Shown here: piece after piece, positions 5,655 through 15,712 of the stretch
Numbering within the stretch: position 1 is the stretch's first letter
Layout: every line of letters starts with the position of its first letter
Source: Palsa-870 sp035937155
GTDB lineage: Bacteria; Chloroflexota; Dormibacteria; Dormibacterales; Dormibacteraceae
NCBI GenBank assembly: GCA_035937155.1
Contig: DASYVJ010000070.1
Coordinates: 1-22,887 of the forward strand
Direction: 5' to 3'
DNA length: 22,887 nucleotides
Position numbers and translations under genes: made by a program
The notes under the pieces: generated by a model
Seen by the model: only the letters and a program-made list of their open reading frames with translations
Told to the model about the DNA's origin: nothing
Databases searched by the model: none

Positions 5655-6664
5655 CGTCCGATTCGAAAGAACACGACGTCGCCGTCCTTGACCCTGTAGT
5701 CGCGCCCTTCGATCCGCAGCTTGCCTGCCGCGCGCAGCGCCTCCATCGATCCCGCCGCGACCAGCTCGTCGACCGAGGTCACCTCGGCTCGGATGAAGTG
5801 CTTCTCAAAGTCAGTGTGGATCTTGCTCGCAGCGATGGGTGCCGGCGCATCTCGCTCGCACGGCCAGGCCCGCACCTCCGGCTCCCCGGCCGTGAAGTAG
5901 GTGATGAGACCGCCCACCTCCCACACGGCACGCGCGATGCGCCCCAGGCCCGACTCGTCGATCCCGTAGCCCGCACGCATCTCGGCCTGCTCCCCAGGGT
6001 CGAGCTCGCCGAGCTCTGCCTCCAGCCGGGCGGAAAGCGTGACCACCGGAGCACCTTCGGACGACGCCAGCTTTGCCACCTTGGTCGCCGCCTCTCCACC
6101 CCCGGGCAGCAGCTCGTCCGCGGCGTTGGCGACGTACACCGACGGCTTCAGCGTCACCGGGAAGATGCCCAGCAGCAGCGCACGCTGATCTGGCTCGAGC
6201 GCCAGGGTGCGGAGCTGCTTTCCGGCGTCGAGATGTTCCTTCGCCACGGTCAGAACGTCGTGCTCGTTCTGAGCATCCTTTCTTCCGGCGCGCGCTTCCT
6301 TGGCCACGATGTCGAGCCGCTTCTCGACCGACGAGAGATCGGCGAGCACGAGGTCGAGCGCAAACTCCTCGAGCTCCGCGACCGGATCGGGCTGAGGTCC
6401 AAAGCAGCGCGCGACCTTGACCAGGACTTCCGCCTGGCGTGCAAACGCGACGCGCTGGGCGCGGCTCCCGGGTGGCGTGTCCTCGACCCTCACCTGCGCG
6501 GCTGTCGTCTTGGCCGGCTTGACCGCGTTCGCCAGTCTTGTCAGACGCTCATCCGGCACGTCCACCATGCCGACGCCGTCGGCGCCGCGTCCGGCGGTCA
6601 GAGCGTTGAAAAGCGTGGTCTTGCCGGCCCCAGCCGGGCCAACGATCGCTACGTTAACTGGCAA
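5651..6664 (-). CDS. Divergent YchF/Obg-family GTPase-like protein
   Basis: This 337-residue protein is clearly related to YchF (about 363 residues) at its C-terminus. The TGS-like domain contains GLITYFTAGEPEVRAWPCER, IHTDFEKHFIRAEVTSVDEL and GKLRIEGRDYRVKDGDVVFF. The nucleotide-binding part is altered. G1 is GPAGAGKT (9-16) instead of GLPNVGKS, and the YPFCTIEPN segment and most of the DIAGLVKGAS region are missing, with EDTPPGSRAQR in their place. The NVDE motif is represented by ANAADE (179-184). YchF normally binds ATP and ribosomes; whether this form hydrolyses nucleotide is uncertain. The start is TTG at 6664, directly abutting the lysC TGA, so it is the last gene of the threonine operon. 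Confidence 0.85.
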   Translation of the reverse strand: MPVNVAIVGPAGAGKTTLFNALTAGRGADGVGMVDVPDERLTRLANAVKPAKTTAAQVRVEDTPPGSRAQRVAFARQAEVLVKVARCFGPQPDPVAELEEFALDLVLADLSSVEKRLDIVAKEARAGRKDAQNEHDVLTVAKEHLDAGKQLRTLALEPDQRALLLGIFPVTLKPSVYVANAADELLPGGGEAATKVAKLASSEGAPVVTLSARLEAELGELDPGEQAEMRAGYGIDESGLGRIARAVWEVGGLITYFTAGEPEVRAWPCERDAPAPIAASKIHTDFEKHFIRAEVTSVDELVAAGSMEALRAAGKLRIEGRDYRVKDGDVVFFRIGR

Positions 6665-8684
<2,020 letters not shown>

Positions 8685-8685
<1 letters not shown>

Positions 8686-9728
8686 TACAGCTTCAAGACC
8701 TTAGCTAGTGTGCGCGCGTCGCCATCGAGCTCGATGGGCGGTTCGACATTCTGCAGAGCCGCGTCAGGGTCTTTGAGTCCGGAGCCTGTCAGCACGACAA
8801 CCGTCGTCGAGTCCTTTTCGATCTTGCCCTCGCGGACCAGCCTGAAGAGCAGCGCGAGCGGCGCCGCTGACGCAGGCTCTGCGAACAAGCCCTCGCTGTT
8901 GGCCAGGCGGATCTGGGCGGCAAGGATCTCGGTGTCCGTCACCGCAGCGATCATGCCGCCGGACTCATCGCGCGCTGTCGTCGCCCCTTCCCACGAGGCA
9001 GGGTTGCCGATGCGGATGGCCGACGCAACTGTCCTGGGGTTTGCGATGGCGTGGCCGCTGACGATCGGGGCGGCGCCCTCCGCCTGCGCACCCACCATCC
9101 GCGGAAGTCTTGTGGCTCGTCCGGCTGACTGGTACTCGCGAAAGCCCTTCCAGTAAGCGGTGATGTTGCCCGCGTTTCCGACCGGCAGCAGCAGATAGTC
9201 AGGCGCGTCGCCGAGCTCATCGACCACCTCAAAGGCAGCAGTCTTCTGGCCTTCGATCCGGTGCGGGTTGATCGAGTTCATCAGTGCGACAGGGTATCGG
9301 CTGGTGAGGTCTCTAACGGCTTCGAGGGCAACATCGAAATTGCCTTTGAGGGCGACAACCTTGGCCCCGTACATCAGCGCCTGCGAGAGCTTGTTCAGGG
9401 CGATCTCGCCGGAAGGGACGACCACGATCGCGCGCACCCCCATTCGCGCCGCGTACGCAGCCATCGACGCCGACGTGTTGCCGGTCGACGCGCAAATCAG
9501 GACCTTGCTGCCCGCCTCCAGCGCCTTGGCCACCGCGACGACCATGCCGCGGTCTTTGAAGGAGCCCGTCGGGTTCAAGCCCTCGTATTTGAAGTACAGG
9601 TGCTTCAGGCCGAGAGCGCGCCCGATGTTGCGGCTGGGCACCAGGGGTGTGGAGCCTTCGTTGAGGTCGACCTCTGGGGTGGACGGACCGACGGGCAGGT
9701 GCTCGCGGTACCGAGCGATGACTCCCAA
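8685..9728 (-). CDS. thrC: Threonine synthase
   Basis: ThrC is the PLP enzyme that makes threonine from O-phosphohomoserine. The 347-residue protein belongs to the short fold-type II class: NEGSTPLVPSRNIG, FKYEGLNPTGSFKDRGMVVA (the Lys of SFKDRG binds PLP), CASTGNTSASMAAYAARMG, PVGNAGNITAYWKGF (phosphate loop and substrate site) and VVVLTGSGLKDP near the C-terminus. The start is TTG at 9728, 5 nt after the hom stop, and the stop overlaps the thrB ATG by one base. It is the second gene of the hom-thrC-thrB-lysC operon. Confidence 0.96.
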
Positions 9729-9733
9729 TCTGC

Positions 9734-11023
9734 TTAGAACACACGAAGAAATGCGGACACGGCCCGAACCGACTCGAGCGCTGCCATCCGTGTGCGAGCC
9801 AACTGGAGGCTGGCGTCAGGCGCGGGGTGCGTGGTGACCACGAGCTCGGCCGTCTGGTCCTGCGACCACGCGTCTTTTTGAATCAGGCTCGAGATGCTGA
9901 CGCCCTCTTCCGCGAACACATGCCCGATCGCCGCCAGCACGCCCGTCCGGTCGTCGACTCGGATCCGGTAGTACGCGCGCGTCACCACCTCGCCCATGGG
10001 CACGACGCCGACCCGGTCGTCGAAGCTGAACGATGGTCTGCTCTGGACGCCGCGCCGGATCGAGCGGGCCAGGTCGATGAGATCTCCGACGACGGCCGAT
10101 GCTGTCGGCCTGCCGCCCGCGCCCTGCCCGACCAGCAGCACCTGGCCGACCAGATCACCCTCGACGAAGACCGCGTTCTCTGCGCCCTCGACCCGAGCCA
10201 GGGGATGATCCAGCGGCACCATCGCCGGATGCACGCGTGCCTCCACTCGCCCTGGATGCCGTTGCGTGTGTGCGATGAGCTTGATCGCGTAGCCGAGCTC
10301 GCGGGCATACCGAAAATCGACTGGCTCGACGGCCTCGATGCCCTCGCGATAGATCTCATCTGGGCGCACCTTGATCTCGTACGCGATCGAGCCGAGGATG
10401 GCGAGCTTGTACGTGGCGTCGAAACCGCCGACATCGTCAGTGGGATCGGCTTCGGCATACCCGGCCGCCTGCGCCTCGCCGACAGCGTCGGCCAACGATA
10501 TGCCGGCCGCGGCCATGCGGCCGAGCACGTAGTTGGTGGTTCCATTGATGACGGCCGATACCCGCTCGATCCGGTTGGCTTGCAGGTCGGTCCGGAACGC
10601 GCTGATCAGAGGGATGCCGCCGCCTACGGCGGCCTCGAAGTAGATGTCGACGTTCTTCTCAGCGGCCAGGTCGAGAAGCTCAGGGCCGTGCTTGGCCATG
10701 ACGACCTTGTTGGCCGTGATGACGTGCTTGCCGGCGCTAATGGCGCGTTCCAGGTAGCTGCGAATCGGCTCGTCACCGCCGGCCACCTCTACGAGCACGT
10801 CGATCGCCGGGTCTTCAAGGAGATCGGCCGGCTCGGTGGTCAGCAGCTCAGGTGCGATCTCGACTGCGCGCCGTTTCGTCAGGTCGCGCACCAGCACCCG
10901 CTGCAGGCACAGCTCGACCCCGGCTCGGCGTGACAGCTGCGGCGCCCACGTCAGCATCCGCTCGGCCACCTGCCCGCCTACGGTGCCCAGCCCGATCAGC
11001 CCCACGTTCAAGGATTGGGTCAT
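9734..11023 (-). CDS. hom: Homoserine dehydrogenase
   Basis: Hom reduces aspartate semialdehyde to homoserine with NAD(P)H. The 429-residue protein has an N-terminal Rossmann motif VGLIGLGTVGGQVAERML (GxGxxG at 11-16), ELVEVAGG-like sequence read here as VLVEVAGGDEP, HVITANKVVMAKHG, EAAVGGGIPLISAFR, INGTTNYVLGRM, YAEADPTDDVGGFDATYKLA and a C-terminal ACT domain (about 350-428, beginning YYRIRVDDRTGVLAAIGHVF) for feedback control. The ATG at 11023 is chosen because the Rossmann strand starts at once; a longer frame to 11116 would add 31 unsupported residues and overlap the divergent gene. It is the first gene of the threonine operon. Confidence 0.96.
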   Translation of the reverse strand: MTQSLNVGLIGLGTVGGQVAERMLTWAPQLSRRAGVELCLQRVLVRDLTKRRAVEIAPELLTTEPADLLEDPAIDVLVEVAGGDEPIRSYLERAISAGKHVITANKVVMAKHGPELLDLAAEKNVDIYFEAAVGGGIPLISAFRTDLQANRIERVSAVINGTTNYVLGRMAAAGISLADAVGEAQAAGYAEADPTDDVGGFDATYKLAILGSIAYEIKVRPDEIYREGIEAVEPVDFRYARELGYAIKLIAHTQRHPGRVEARVHPAMVPLDHPLARVEGAENAVFVEGDLVGQVLLVGQGAGGRPTASAVVGDLIDLARSIRRGVQSRPSFSFDDRVGVVPMGEVVTRAYYRIRVDDRTGVLAAIGHVFAEEGVSISSLIQKDAWSQDQTAELVVTTHPAPDASLQLARTRMAALESVRAVSAFLRVF

Positions 11024-11032
11024 TGCTGGCGC

Positions 11033-11038
11033 TATTCT
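11033..11038 (+). promoter_or_regulatory. -10 hexamer TATTCT, 7 nt before the OCD-family GTG start
   Basis: TATTCT is followed by exactly 7 nt and then GTG at 11046, matching the leaderless pattern seen elsewhere in the window. It lies in the 22-bp gap between two divergent start codons, so any -35 contacts fall inside the start of hom. Confidence 0.5.
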
Positions 11039-11045
11039 CCCTGCC

Positions 11046-11996
11046 GTGGCCCTGATCTTGCGCGAAGCGGACGTTAAGGAGCTCATCGAGATGGACGATG
11101 TGATCGCCGCAGTCACGTCGGCGATGAAGGAGCTCGGCGAGGGCGTGGCCCAAAACGAGCCCCGGCGCCGTGCCTTCGCTCCCGGTGGCCTGCTGAACGT
11201 GATGTTCGCGTCCTACCCGGGCGGCCGGTGCACCGGATTGAAGGCGTACAGCGTCGCGGACGGTCGGGCGCGGTTCATGGTCGTCCTGTTCGCGCTCGAT
11301 GGCTCGCTCGACGCATTGATCGAGGCTGACTTCATGGGTGCATACCGAACCGGTGCGGCGACAGCGGTCGCCGCCAGGGCAATCGCGCGCACCGGCCCCG
11401 CTACCGTCGCGCTGGTGGGAACCGGTTGGCAGGCGGGCACCCAGGCCCTCGCACTGTCGCGCGTGCTCGAGATCAAGGAGCTGCGAGTCTTCAGCCGCGA
11501 CGTCGACCGGCGCTCCAGGTTCGCTCGGGAGCAGGCGGACCAGCTGGGCGTGCCGACGGTCGCCGCCGCCAGCGCCGAGCTGGCTGTCCGGGGCGCAGAC
11601 GTGGTCGTCACCATGACGACAAGCGCAAAGCCGGTGATCGAGGCCGATTGGGTCGAGCCCCACGCGCTGGTCGTCGGCGCCGGCTCGAACTATCACAACC
11701 GCGCCGAGATCCCGGCCGACCTGGTGGCGAAGGCCCAGACGGTCGTGGTCGACCAGCTGGCGGCGGCTCAGCTGGATTGTGGGGACCTGATCTCGGCCCA
11801 CGCGGCAGGCAAGTTCGACTGGAGCCGCGCGGTCGAGCTCGCAGCAGTCGTGGCCGGCAAGTGGCAGCACCCGGCCGACAGGGGCATCACGCTTTTTGAG
11901 TCACACGGGCTGGCTTTGTGGGACCTGGCGGCGGGCTCCCTCGTGGTGAGCGCCGCCCGCGCCAAAGGCTTCGGAGAGGAAATTCAGCTGCTTTAA
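11046..11996 (+). CDS. Ornithine cyclodeaminase / mu-crystallin family dehydrogenase
   Basis: This 316-residue protein has the family's features: an N-terminal MDDVIAAVTSAMKELGEG segment, GLKAYSV (substrate-contacting Lys), YRTGAATAVAARAIART, the dinucleotide-binding VALVGTGWQAGTQALALSRV, FSRDVDRRSRF, GADVVVTMTTSAKPVIEADW and VGAGSNYHNRAEIP. Members include ornithine cyclodeaminase, alanine dehydrogenase, ketimine reductase and L-lysine cyclodeaminase. The sequence alone does not settle the substrate, so I give no symbol. The start is GTG at 11046, supported by the TATTCT hexamer 7 nt upstream. It diverges from the threonine operon. Confidence 0.9.
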   Translation: MALILREADVKELIEMDDVIAAVTSAMKELGEGVAQNEPRRRAFAPGGLLNVMFASYPGGRCTGLKAYSVADGRARFMVVLFALDGSLDALIEADFMGAYRTGAATAVAARAIARTGPATVALVGTGWQAGTQALALSRVLEIKELRVFSRDVDRRSRFAREQADQLGVPTVAAASAELAVRGADVVVTMTTSAKPVIEADWVEPHALVVGAGSNYHNRAEIPADLVAKAQTVVVDQLAAAQLDCGDLISAHAAGKFDWSRAVELAAVVAGKWQHPADRGITLFESHGLALWDLAAGSLVVSAARAKGFGEEIQLL

Positions 11997-12111
11997 GGCT
12001 CCTGCGGAGTTAGGCGGCCCATTTCCGGGTTCGGCTCCTGCGCTGCTCGCATACGAATCTATTAATGCGCTCGCTGCGCGGCTCGTCGCCTCACCCGGAT
12101 CTGGGCCACAC

Positions 12112-12146
12112 GGATCGCCGAATCTGCCGCCGAGGGATCGCCGATT
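12112..12146. repeat. Spaced 10-bp direct repeat between convergent genes
   Basis: ggatcgccga occurs at 12112-12121 and 12135-12144, 23 bp apart start to start (about two helical turns), with the next base or two also similar. It sits in the intergenic space downstream of both flanking genes. No function can be assigned. Confidence 0.4.
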
Positions 12147-12152
12147 TCGCCT

Positions 12153-12398
12153 CTAGTGGGGGACGTGGACCTGCACCGGCTGCGGTCCGAGGGCGCCGAG
12201 CTGCAGGGCTGAACCCACCAGGAAGGCGGCGATGAGGATCACGACCAGGGCCGCGCTCGCGGCCATGTAGACAACCCACGGCGACGGGCCGGCGTCGGCC
12301 ATGCGCATGAGGATGTCCGGCCAGTCGGGACCGCGGCGCGGGTGCCATGAATCGACCTCCGCGCGGATCATCCGGCTGACGTCATCTTCTGAGGGCAT
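12153..12398 (-). CDS. Small single-pass membrane protein, probable anti-sigma factor
   Basis: This 81-residue protein has a charged N-terminal segment (MPSEDDVSRMIRAEVDSWHP), one hydrophobic helix at about 42-64 and a short tail. It directly follows the ECF sigma gene, the usual place for a cognate anti-sigma factor, and the layout (cytoplasmic arm, one membrane span, very short outside part) fits. No HxxxCxxC zinc anti-sigma motif is present, so the assignment is by context. The ATG at 12398 is chosen because GGGAGGG lies about 7 nt upstream. A longer frame from 12446 would overlap the sigma gene and lacks a site. The gap from the sigma stop is 22 nt. Confidence 0.7.
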   Translation of the reverse strand: MPSEDDVSRMIRAEVDSWHPRRGPDWPDILMRMADAGPSPWVVYMAASAALVVILIAAFLVGSALQLGALGPQPVQVHVPH

Positions 12399-12420
12399 GT
12401 TGAGCCCTCCCTGAGTGGTT

Positions 12421-12987
12421 TTATCTTCCACGTAGGGCACCTTCACTACTCGAACGCGTGGTGTCAGGATCCTGGTCGTTCGCCATGGTTTTTCGCATTA
12501 TCGCCACTGCCTTGGCGATCCGGGAGGCTACCGTACCGGCCGGCACCCCGAGCACGGCCGCGATCTCCTCACGCGTCATGTCTTCGTAGTAATGGAGGAC
12601 CACCGCCGCGCGCAGCTTTGGGCTGAGGGCCTCCATCGCTTTGCCAACGACGTCCCGGGCCTCCGCCCGGTCGTAGTCCCGCCGATCCGGGGCGACATAC
12701 AGCCGGGCGGGCAGGAAGCGGGCGAGCTTCTGGCGGCGCAGGTGGGAGATGGCGAGGTTGATCCCGATCCGGCGCAGCCAGGCGCCCGGCGGGGCCGTCG
12801 GCGTGTAGCGGTGGCGGGCCCGGTAGGCGCGCACGAACGTCTCCTGCGTCAGGTCCTCAGCCGCGGCGCCATCGAGGACGACAGCGCGGATCGAGCGGTA
12901 GACCGAGTGGTATTCCTGGTCGTAGAGCTGCCTGAACTGGGTCGCAGGGTCGAGCTGCTTGGGCTCGGCGTCCTTGCTCTCGCTCAC
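12421..12987 (-). CDS. ECF (group 4) RNA polymerase sigma factor
   Basis: This 188-residue protein has sigma region 2 (FRQLYDQEYHSVYRSIRAVV, AEDLTQETFVRAYRA, WLRRIGINLAISHLRRQ; about 17-86) and region 4 (LSPKLRAAVVLHYYEDMTRE, EIAAVLGVPAGTVASRIAKA; about 120-165), with no region 1.1 or 3, as in ECF sigma factors. Region 4.2 has the expected helix-turn-helix. The start is GTG at 12987, inside the inverted repeat TCACAC-N5-GTGTGA; CACACT ends 6 nt before it and could be the -10 of a leaderless transcript. The tRNA-Leu gene ends 41 nt upstream on the same strand. A small membrane protein follows as likely anti-sigma. Confidence 0.93.
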   Translation of the reverse strand: MSESKDAEPKQLDPATQFRQLYDQEYHSVYRSIRAVVLDGAAAEDLTQETFVRAYRARHRYTPTAPPGAWLRRIGINLAISHLRRQKLARFLPARLYVAPDRRDYDRAEARDVVGKAMEALSPKLRAAVVLHYYEDMTREEIAAVLGVPAGTVASRIAKAVAIMRKTMANDQDPDTTRSSSEGALRGR

Positions 12988-13000
12988 ACCCTAAGTGTGA
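12984..13000. promoter_or_regulatory. Inverted repeat TCACAC-N5-GTGTGA at the sigma gene start
   Basis: Perfect 6-bp arms (12984-12989 and 12995-13000) separated by 5 bp span the GTG start codon. This could be an operator for a dimeric regulator or a hairpin that masks the start. Confidence 0.4.
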
Positions 13001-13028
13001 TGGCTCGCGAATCAGATTGATTGCTCAG

Positions 13029-13113
13029 TGGTGGGCGACCCGGGACTCGAACCCGGATGGGTTACCCCACACGCCCCTCAAACGTGCGCGTCTACCAGTT
13101 CCGCCAGCCGCCC
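13029..13113 (-). tRNA. tRNA-Leu(GAG)
   Basis: Read on the minus strand the gene begins GGGCGGC and its acceptor partner GTCGCCC is followed by A and an encoded CCA. The anticodon stem CACGT/GCGTG holds loop TTGAGGG, giving anticodon GAG (codons CUC/CUU). A long variable arm (class II) and a GGTTCGAGTCC T-loop region are present. It lies between tRNA-Arg and the ECF sigma gene. Confidence 0.95.
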
Positions 13114-13128
13114 GGCTGCAGCCGGTTG

Positions 13129-13134
13129 ATTTTA
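13129..13134 (-). promoter_or_regulatory. Candidate -10 (TAAAAT) for tRNA-Leu(GAG)
   Basis: TAAAAT on the minus strand ends 15 nt before the mature tRNA 5' end, in the 34-nt spacer between the two tRNA genes. No clear -35 was found, as that would fall inside tRNA-Arg. Cotranscription with tRNA-Arg is also possible. Confidence 0.35.
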
Positions 13135-13147
13135 CGTGACGGCGCTT

Positions 13148-13223
13148 TGGTACCCGCGGCAAGACTCGAACTCGCAACCTCCTGATCCGAAGTCAGGCGC
13201 TCTATCCATTGAGCTACGCGGGC
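13148..13223 (-). tRNA. tRNA-Arg(UCG)
   Basis: On the minus strand: acceptor GCCCGCG, D-arm GCTCAATGGATAGAGC, anticodon stem CCTGA/TCAGG with loop CTTCGGA (anticodon TCG, codon CGA), variable AGGTT, T-arm with GTTCGAGTC, acceptor CGCGGGT, then A and an encoded CCA. The first acceptor pair is G-U. Confidence 0.95.
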
Positions 13224-13289
13224 GAAGCCCACTCATTTTCATGGTTGTAGAAGCCAAGCATTGCCAGTAGGCCGGGTTCACCCCGGTCG

Positions 13290-14015
13290 TCAGCCTACCG
13301 CGTACCTCTGATGGTTCAGGCCCCAGGCCACATAGCGCACCAGGCCCACCGCACGATACCGCTGCCGCCGGGCCGTCGTCGCTCGTGACTCGAGGGCGGC
13401 GCGCAGGGCCTCGGGAGTCTTGCCGGGAAACTCCGTGAAAGCTCTTCCCACCGCGTCAAGGATGTGCGCGTCGGACGAGCCGACCTCCGCCGCGCCCAGC
13501 CCAAGGTTCAGGCGGTGCGCCAGCTGATTGACGAGATAGAAACCCGGGGTCGCGTTCTCGACCTCGACAGCGTCGAAATCCAGGTCAGCCGCAAGCCAGC
13601 CCACGCCATGGACCGGCCCTGTCCTCGCGCGCCTCTGAGTGCGCCAGAAAGGGTGGACTGCGAGCGCGAGGCCGCCCTGATCGTGAATCGCATCAACCGT
13701 TGCGGCTGCTGACATGCCCGGCCGGACTCGGCGCTCGATGAACAGAGCGACGATGTGTCCGTCGCGGCTGGACACCTCCTCGCCGACGATGACATGAAAC
13801 CGTGCCCGTTTCGCAGCGTGCTCCTGCGCGCGCAGCGCACCTTCGATCGTGTCGTGATCTGTGACCGCGATCACATCGAGATTTGCGCGACGGGCTGCGT
13901 GTTCGACCAGCTCTTTGGGTGTCGGCCAGCCGTCGCTGACGGTTGTGTGCATGTGGAGGTCCGCGCGACCCGGAGAAACCACGGATGTGCATGGTACGCC
14001 CGGCAGCCTTACCAT
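13290..14015 (-). CDS. PHP-domain metal-dependent phosphoesterase
   Basis: This 241-residue protein carries the PHP metal-site motifs in order: DLHMHTTVSDG (19-29, His21 and His23), VTDHDTIEGA (51-60), GEEVSSRDGHIVALF (78-92, Glu and His ligands), AVHPFW (119-124) and GSSDAHIL (179-186, Asp and His). The layout resembles stand-alone TrpH/RNase AM-like phosphoesterases that cleave phosphates from nucleotides or short RNA, and the substrate cannot be told from sequence. The start is ATG at 14015; a few residues precede the first strand. It diverges from the acyl-CoA synthetase gene, and tRNA-Arg lies 66 nt downstream on the same strand. Confidence 0.9.
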   Translation of the reverse strand: MVRLPGVPCTSVVSPGRADLHMHTTVSDGWPTPKELVEHAARRANLDVIAVTDHDTIEGALRAQEHAAKRARFHVIVGEEVSSRDGHIVALFIERRVRPGMSAAATVDAIHDQGGLALAVHPFWRTQRRARTGPVHGVGWLAADLDFDAVEVENATPGFYLVNQLAHRLNLGLGAAEVGSSDAHILDAVGRAFTEFPGKTPEALRAALESRATTARRQRYRAVGLVRYVAWGLNHQRYAVG

Positions 14016-14065
14016 CGACGTTTCCAGACCTTCTTTCCGACCTGGGTTAGCTGGAGGTGTCGCCA

Positions 14066-15712
14066 GTGGAAGGCTTGATGCAGGATTACGAGCTCTCTCT
14101 TCAGCATGTGCTCTGGCGGATCGAACGCTTGCACCAGAAGAAGGAGGTGGTGACGAAGCTCGACAAGGGGGTGCACCGAATGACCAATGCCGAGCTGGTG
14201 CCGCGCATCAACCGGCTGGCGGGCGCGCTGAAGCGGCTCGGCATTAAACCTGGTGATCGCGTGGCGACGCTCGCCTTCAACAATCACCGGCATCTCGAGC
14301 TCTATTACGCAGTGCCCTGCATGGGTGCAGTCCTGCACACGCTCAACCTCCGCTTGTTTCCTCAGCACCTCGAGTTCATCATCAATGACGCAGAAGACAA
14401 GGTTTTATTTGTCGATCAGGCCTTAATTCCGCTTCTCAAGCCCCTGCTGGGCAAGATTCCATCGGTCAAACAGCTCGTTTTGATGACAGATACGCCCGCC
14501 GCATCGCACAGCGAGGACGGCGTCGGCGAGCTGCTGGACTACGAGACGCTTCTCCAGGCGGAGACCGACAGCTATCCCTGGCCGAAGCTGTCAGAGCGGA
14601 TGGCCGCGGCCATGTGCTACACGTCCGGCACCACCGGGAACCCGAAAGGAGTGGTCTACTCGCACCGCTCCCAGTACCTGCACACGATGAGCGTCCTCCA
14701 GGTCGACGGCCTTGCCATCTCCGAGAAGGACACGGTGCTCCCGATCGTGCCGATGTTCCACGCGAACAGCTGGGGCCTGCCCTACGCGTGCGGAATGGCC
14801 GGAAGCAAGGTGCTGTTCCCCGACCGATTCATGGGCGACGCGAAATCCATCGTCGACCTGGCCGAGCAGGAGGGGGCCACGATCCTGGCGGGCGTCCCGA
14901 CCATCTGGATCAACACGGTCGTGTATCTGAAGGAGACAGGCAAGCGCCTACCGAAGGTCCACACCGTCATCTGCGGCGGCTCGGCCATTCCCCGCTCCCT
15001 GATGGAGTCGATGGACTCGGTTGGTCTGCGCATGCTGCATGCATGGGGTATGACAGAGACGTCGCCGCTGGGCAGTGTCGCGCGGCCACGAGCCGGCACT
15101 AAGCCTGAGGATGAGCTCAACGCGCGGCTGACCCAGGGACCGGTGGCGGCCGGCGTCGAGATCCGGATCAGCGACCCTGCCACCGGCGAGGAGCTGCCCT
15201 GGGATGGCGTTGCGTTCGGTGAGATCCAGGTTCGTGGTCCGTGGGTCGCCCGCGCCTACAACAACGGTTACGACCCCGGCAAGCTGACCGAAGACGGCTG
15301 GTTCCGCACGGGTGACGTGGCCAAGATCACACCCGAGGGCTACATCGAGATAGTCGACCGCACCAAGGACGTCATCAAGTCAGGGGGCGAGTGGATTTCG
15401 TCGGTTGAGCTCGAGAACGCGATCATGTCGCACCCCAAGATCTTGGAAGCGGCCGTGATCGGCCTCGCGCACCCGAAGTGGGACGAGCGCCCGATCGCCT
15501 ACGCGGTGCCTAAGCCGGAGTTCAAGGGCCAGGTCACGCAAGAGGAGGTCATCGACTTCCTCAAGGACAAGGTCGCGAAGTGGTGGCTGCCGGACGAGGT
15601 GCGCTTCATCGACGAAGTGCCCAAGACCTCGGTCGGGAAGTTCGACAAGAAGGTATTGCGCGCAAGCGCCGTCCCGATCAACCCCGGAGTGAAGCAGGAG
15701 GCTAAGAACTGA
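14066..15712 (+). CDS. Fatty-acid/medium-chain acyl-CoA synthetase (AMP-forming)
   Basis: This enzyme activates a carboxylic acid to acyl-CoA through an acyl-AMP intermediate. The 548-residue protein has the P-loop-like motif YTSGTTGNPKGV, a VPMFHANSWGLPY segment typical of FadD/AlkK-like enzymes, GGSAIPRSLMES, WGMTETSPLGSVARP, DGWFRTGDVAKITPEGYIEI, DRTKDVIKSGGEWISSVELE and the catalytic C-terminal Lys in KTSVGKFDKK. I place the start at GTG 14066 because GGAGG lies 8 nt upstream; GTG 14057 and ATG 14078 are alternatives. The stop shares one base with the next gene's ATG (TGATG). The chain length of the substrate is not clear. Confidence 0.92.
   Translation: MEGLMQDYELSLQHVLWRIERLHQKKEVVTKLDKGVHRMTNAELVPRINRLAGALKRLGIKPGDRVATLAFNNHRHLELYYAVPCMGAVLHTLNLRLFPQHLEFIINDAEDKVLFVDQALIPLLKPLLGKIPSVKQLVLMTDTPAASHSEDGVGELLDYETLLQAETDSYPWPKLSERMAAAMCYTSGTTGNPKGVVYSHRSQYLHTMSVLQVDGLAISEKDTVLPIVPMFHANSWGLPYACGMAGSKVLFPDRFMGDAKSIVDLAEQEGATILAGVPTIWINTVVYLKETGKRLPKVHTVICGGSAIPRSLMESMDSVGLRMLHAWGMTETSPLGSVARPRAGTKPEDELNARLTQGPVAAGVEIRISDPATGEELPWDGVAFGEIQVRGPWVARAYNNGYDPGKLTEDGWFRTGDVAKITPEGYIEIVDRTKDVIKSGGEWISSVELENAIMSHPKILEAAVIGLAHPKWDERPIAYAVPKPEFKGQVTQEEVIDFLKDKVAKWWLPDEVRFIDEVPKTSVGKFDKKVLRASAVPINPGVKQEAKN

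Noticed and set aside
11024..11116. Upstream extension of hom to 11116
   Set aside because: The extra 31 residues are Ser/Ala-rich, lie before the Rossmann strand and overlap the divergent OCD coding region.
10836..11996. Long plus-strand reading frame starting at 10836
   Set aside because: The first 210 bases are antisense to hom. The OCD family N-terminus begins at GTG 11046 behind a fitting -10 element.
13029..13223. tRNA pair as an integration site for a mobile element
   Set aside because: No integrase, no repeated tRNA 3' fragment and no change in gene style were seen nearby.
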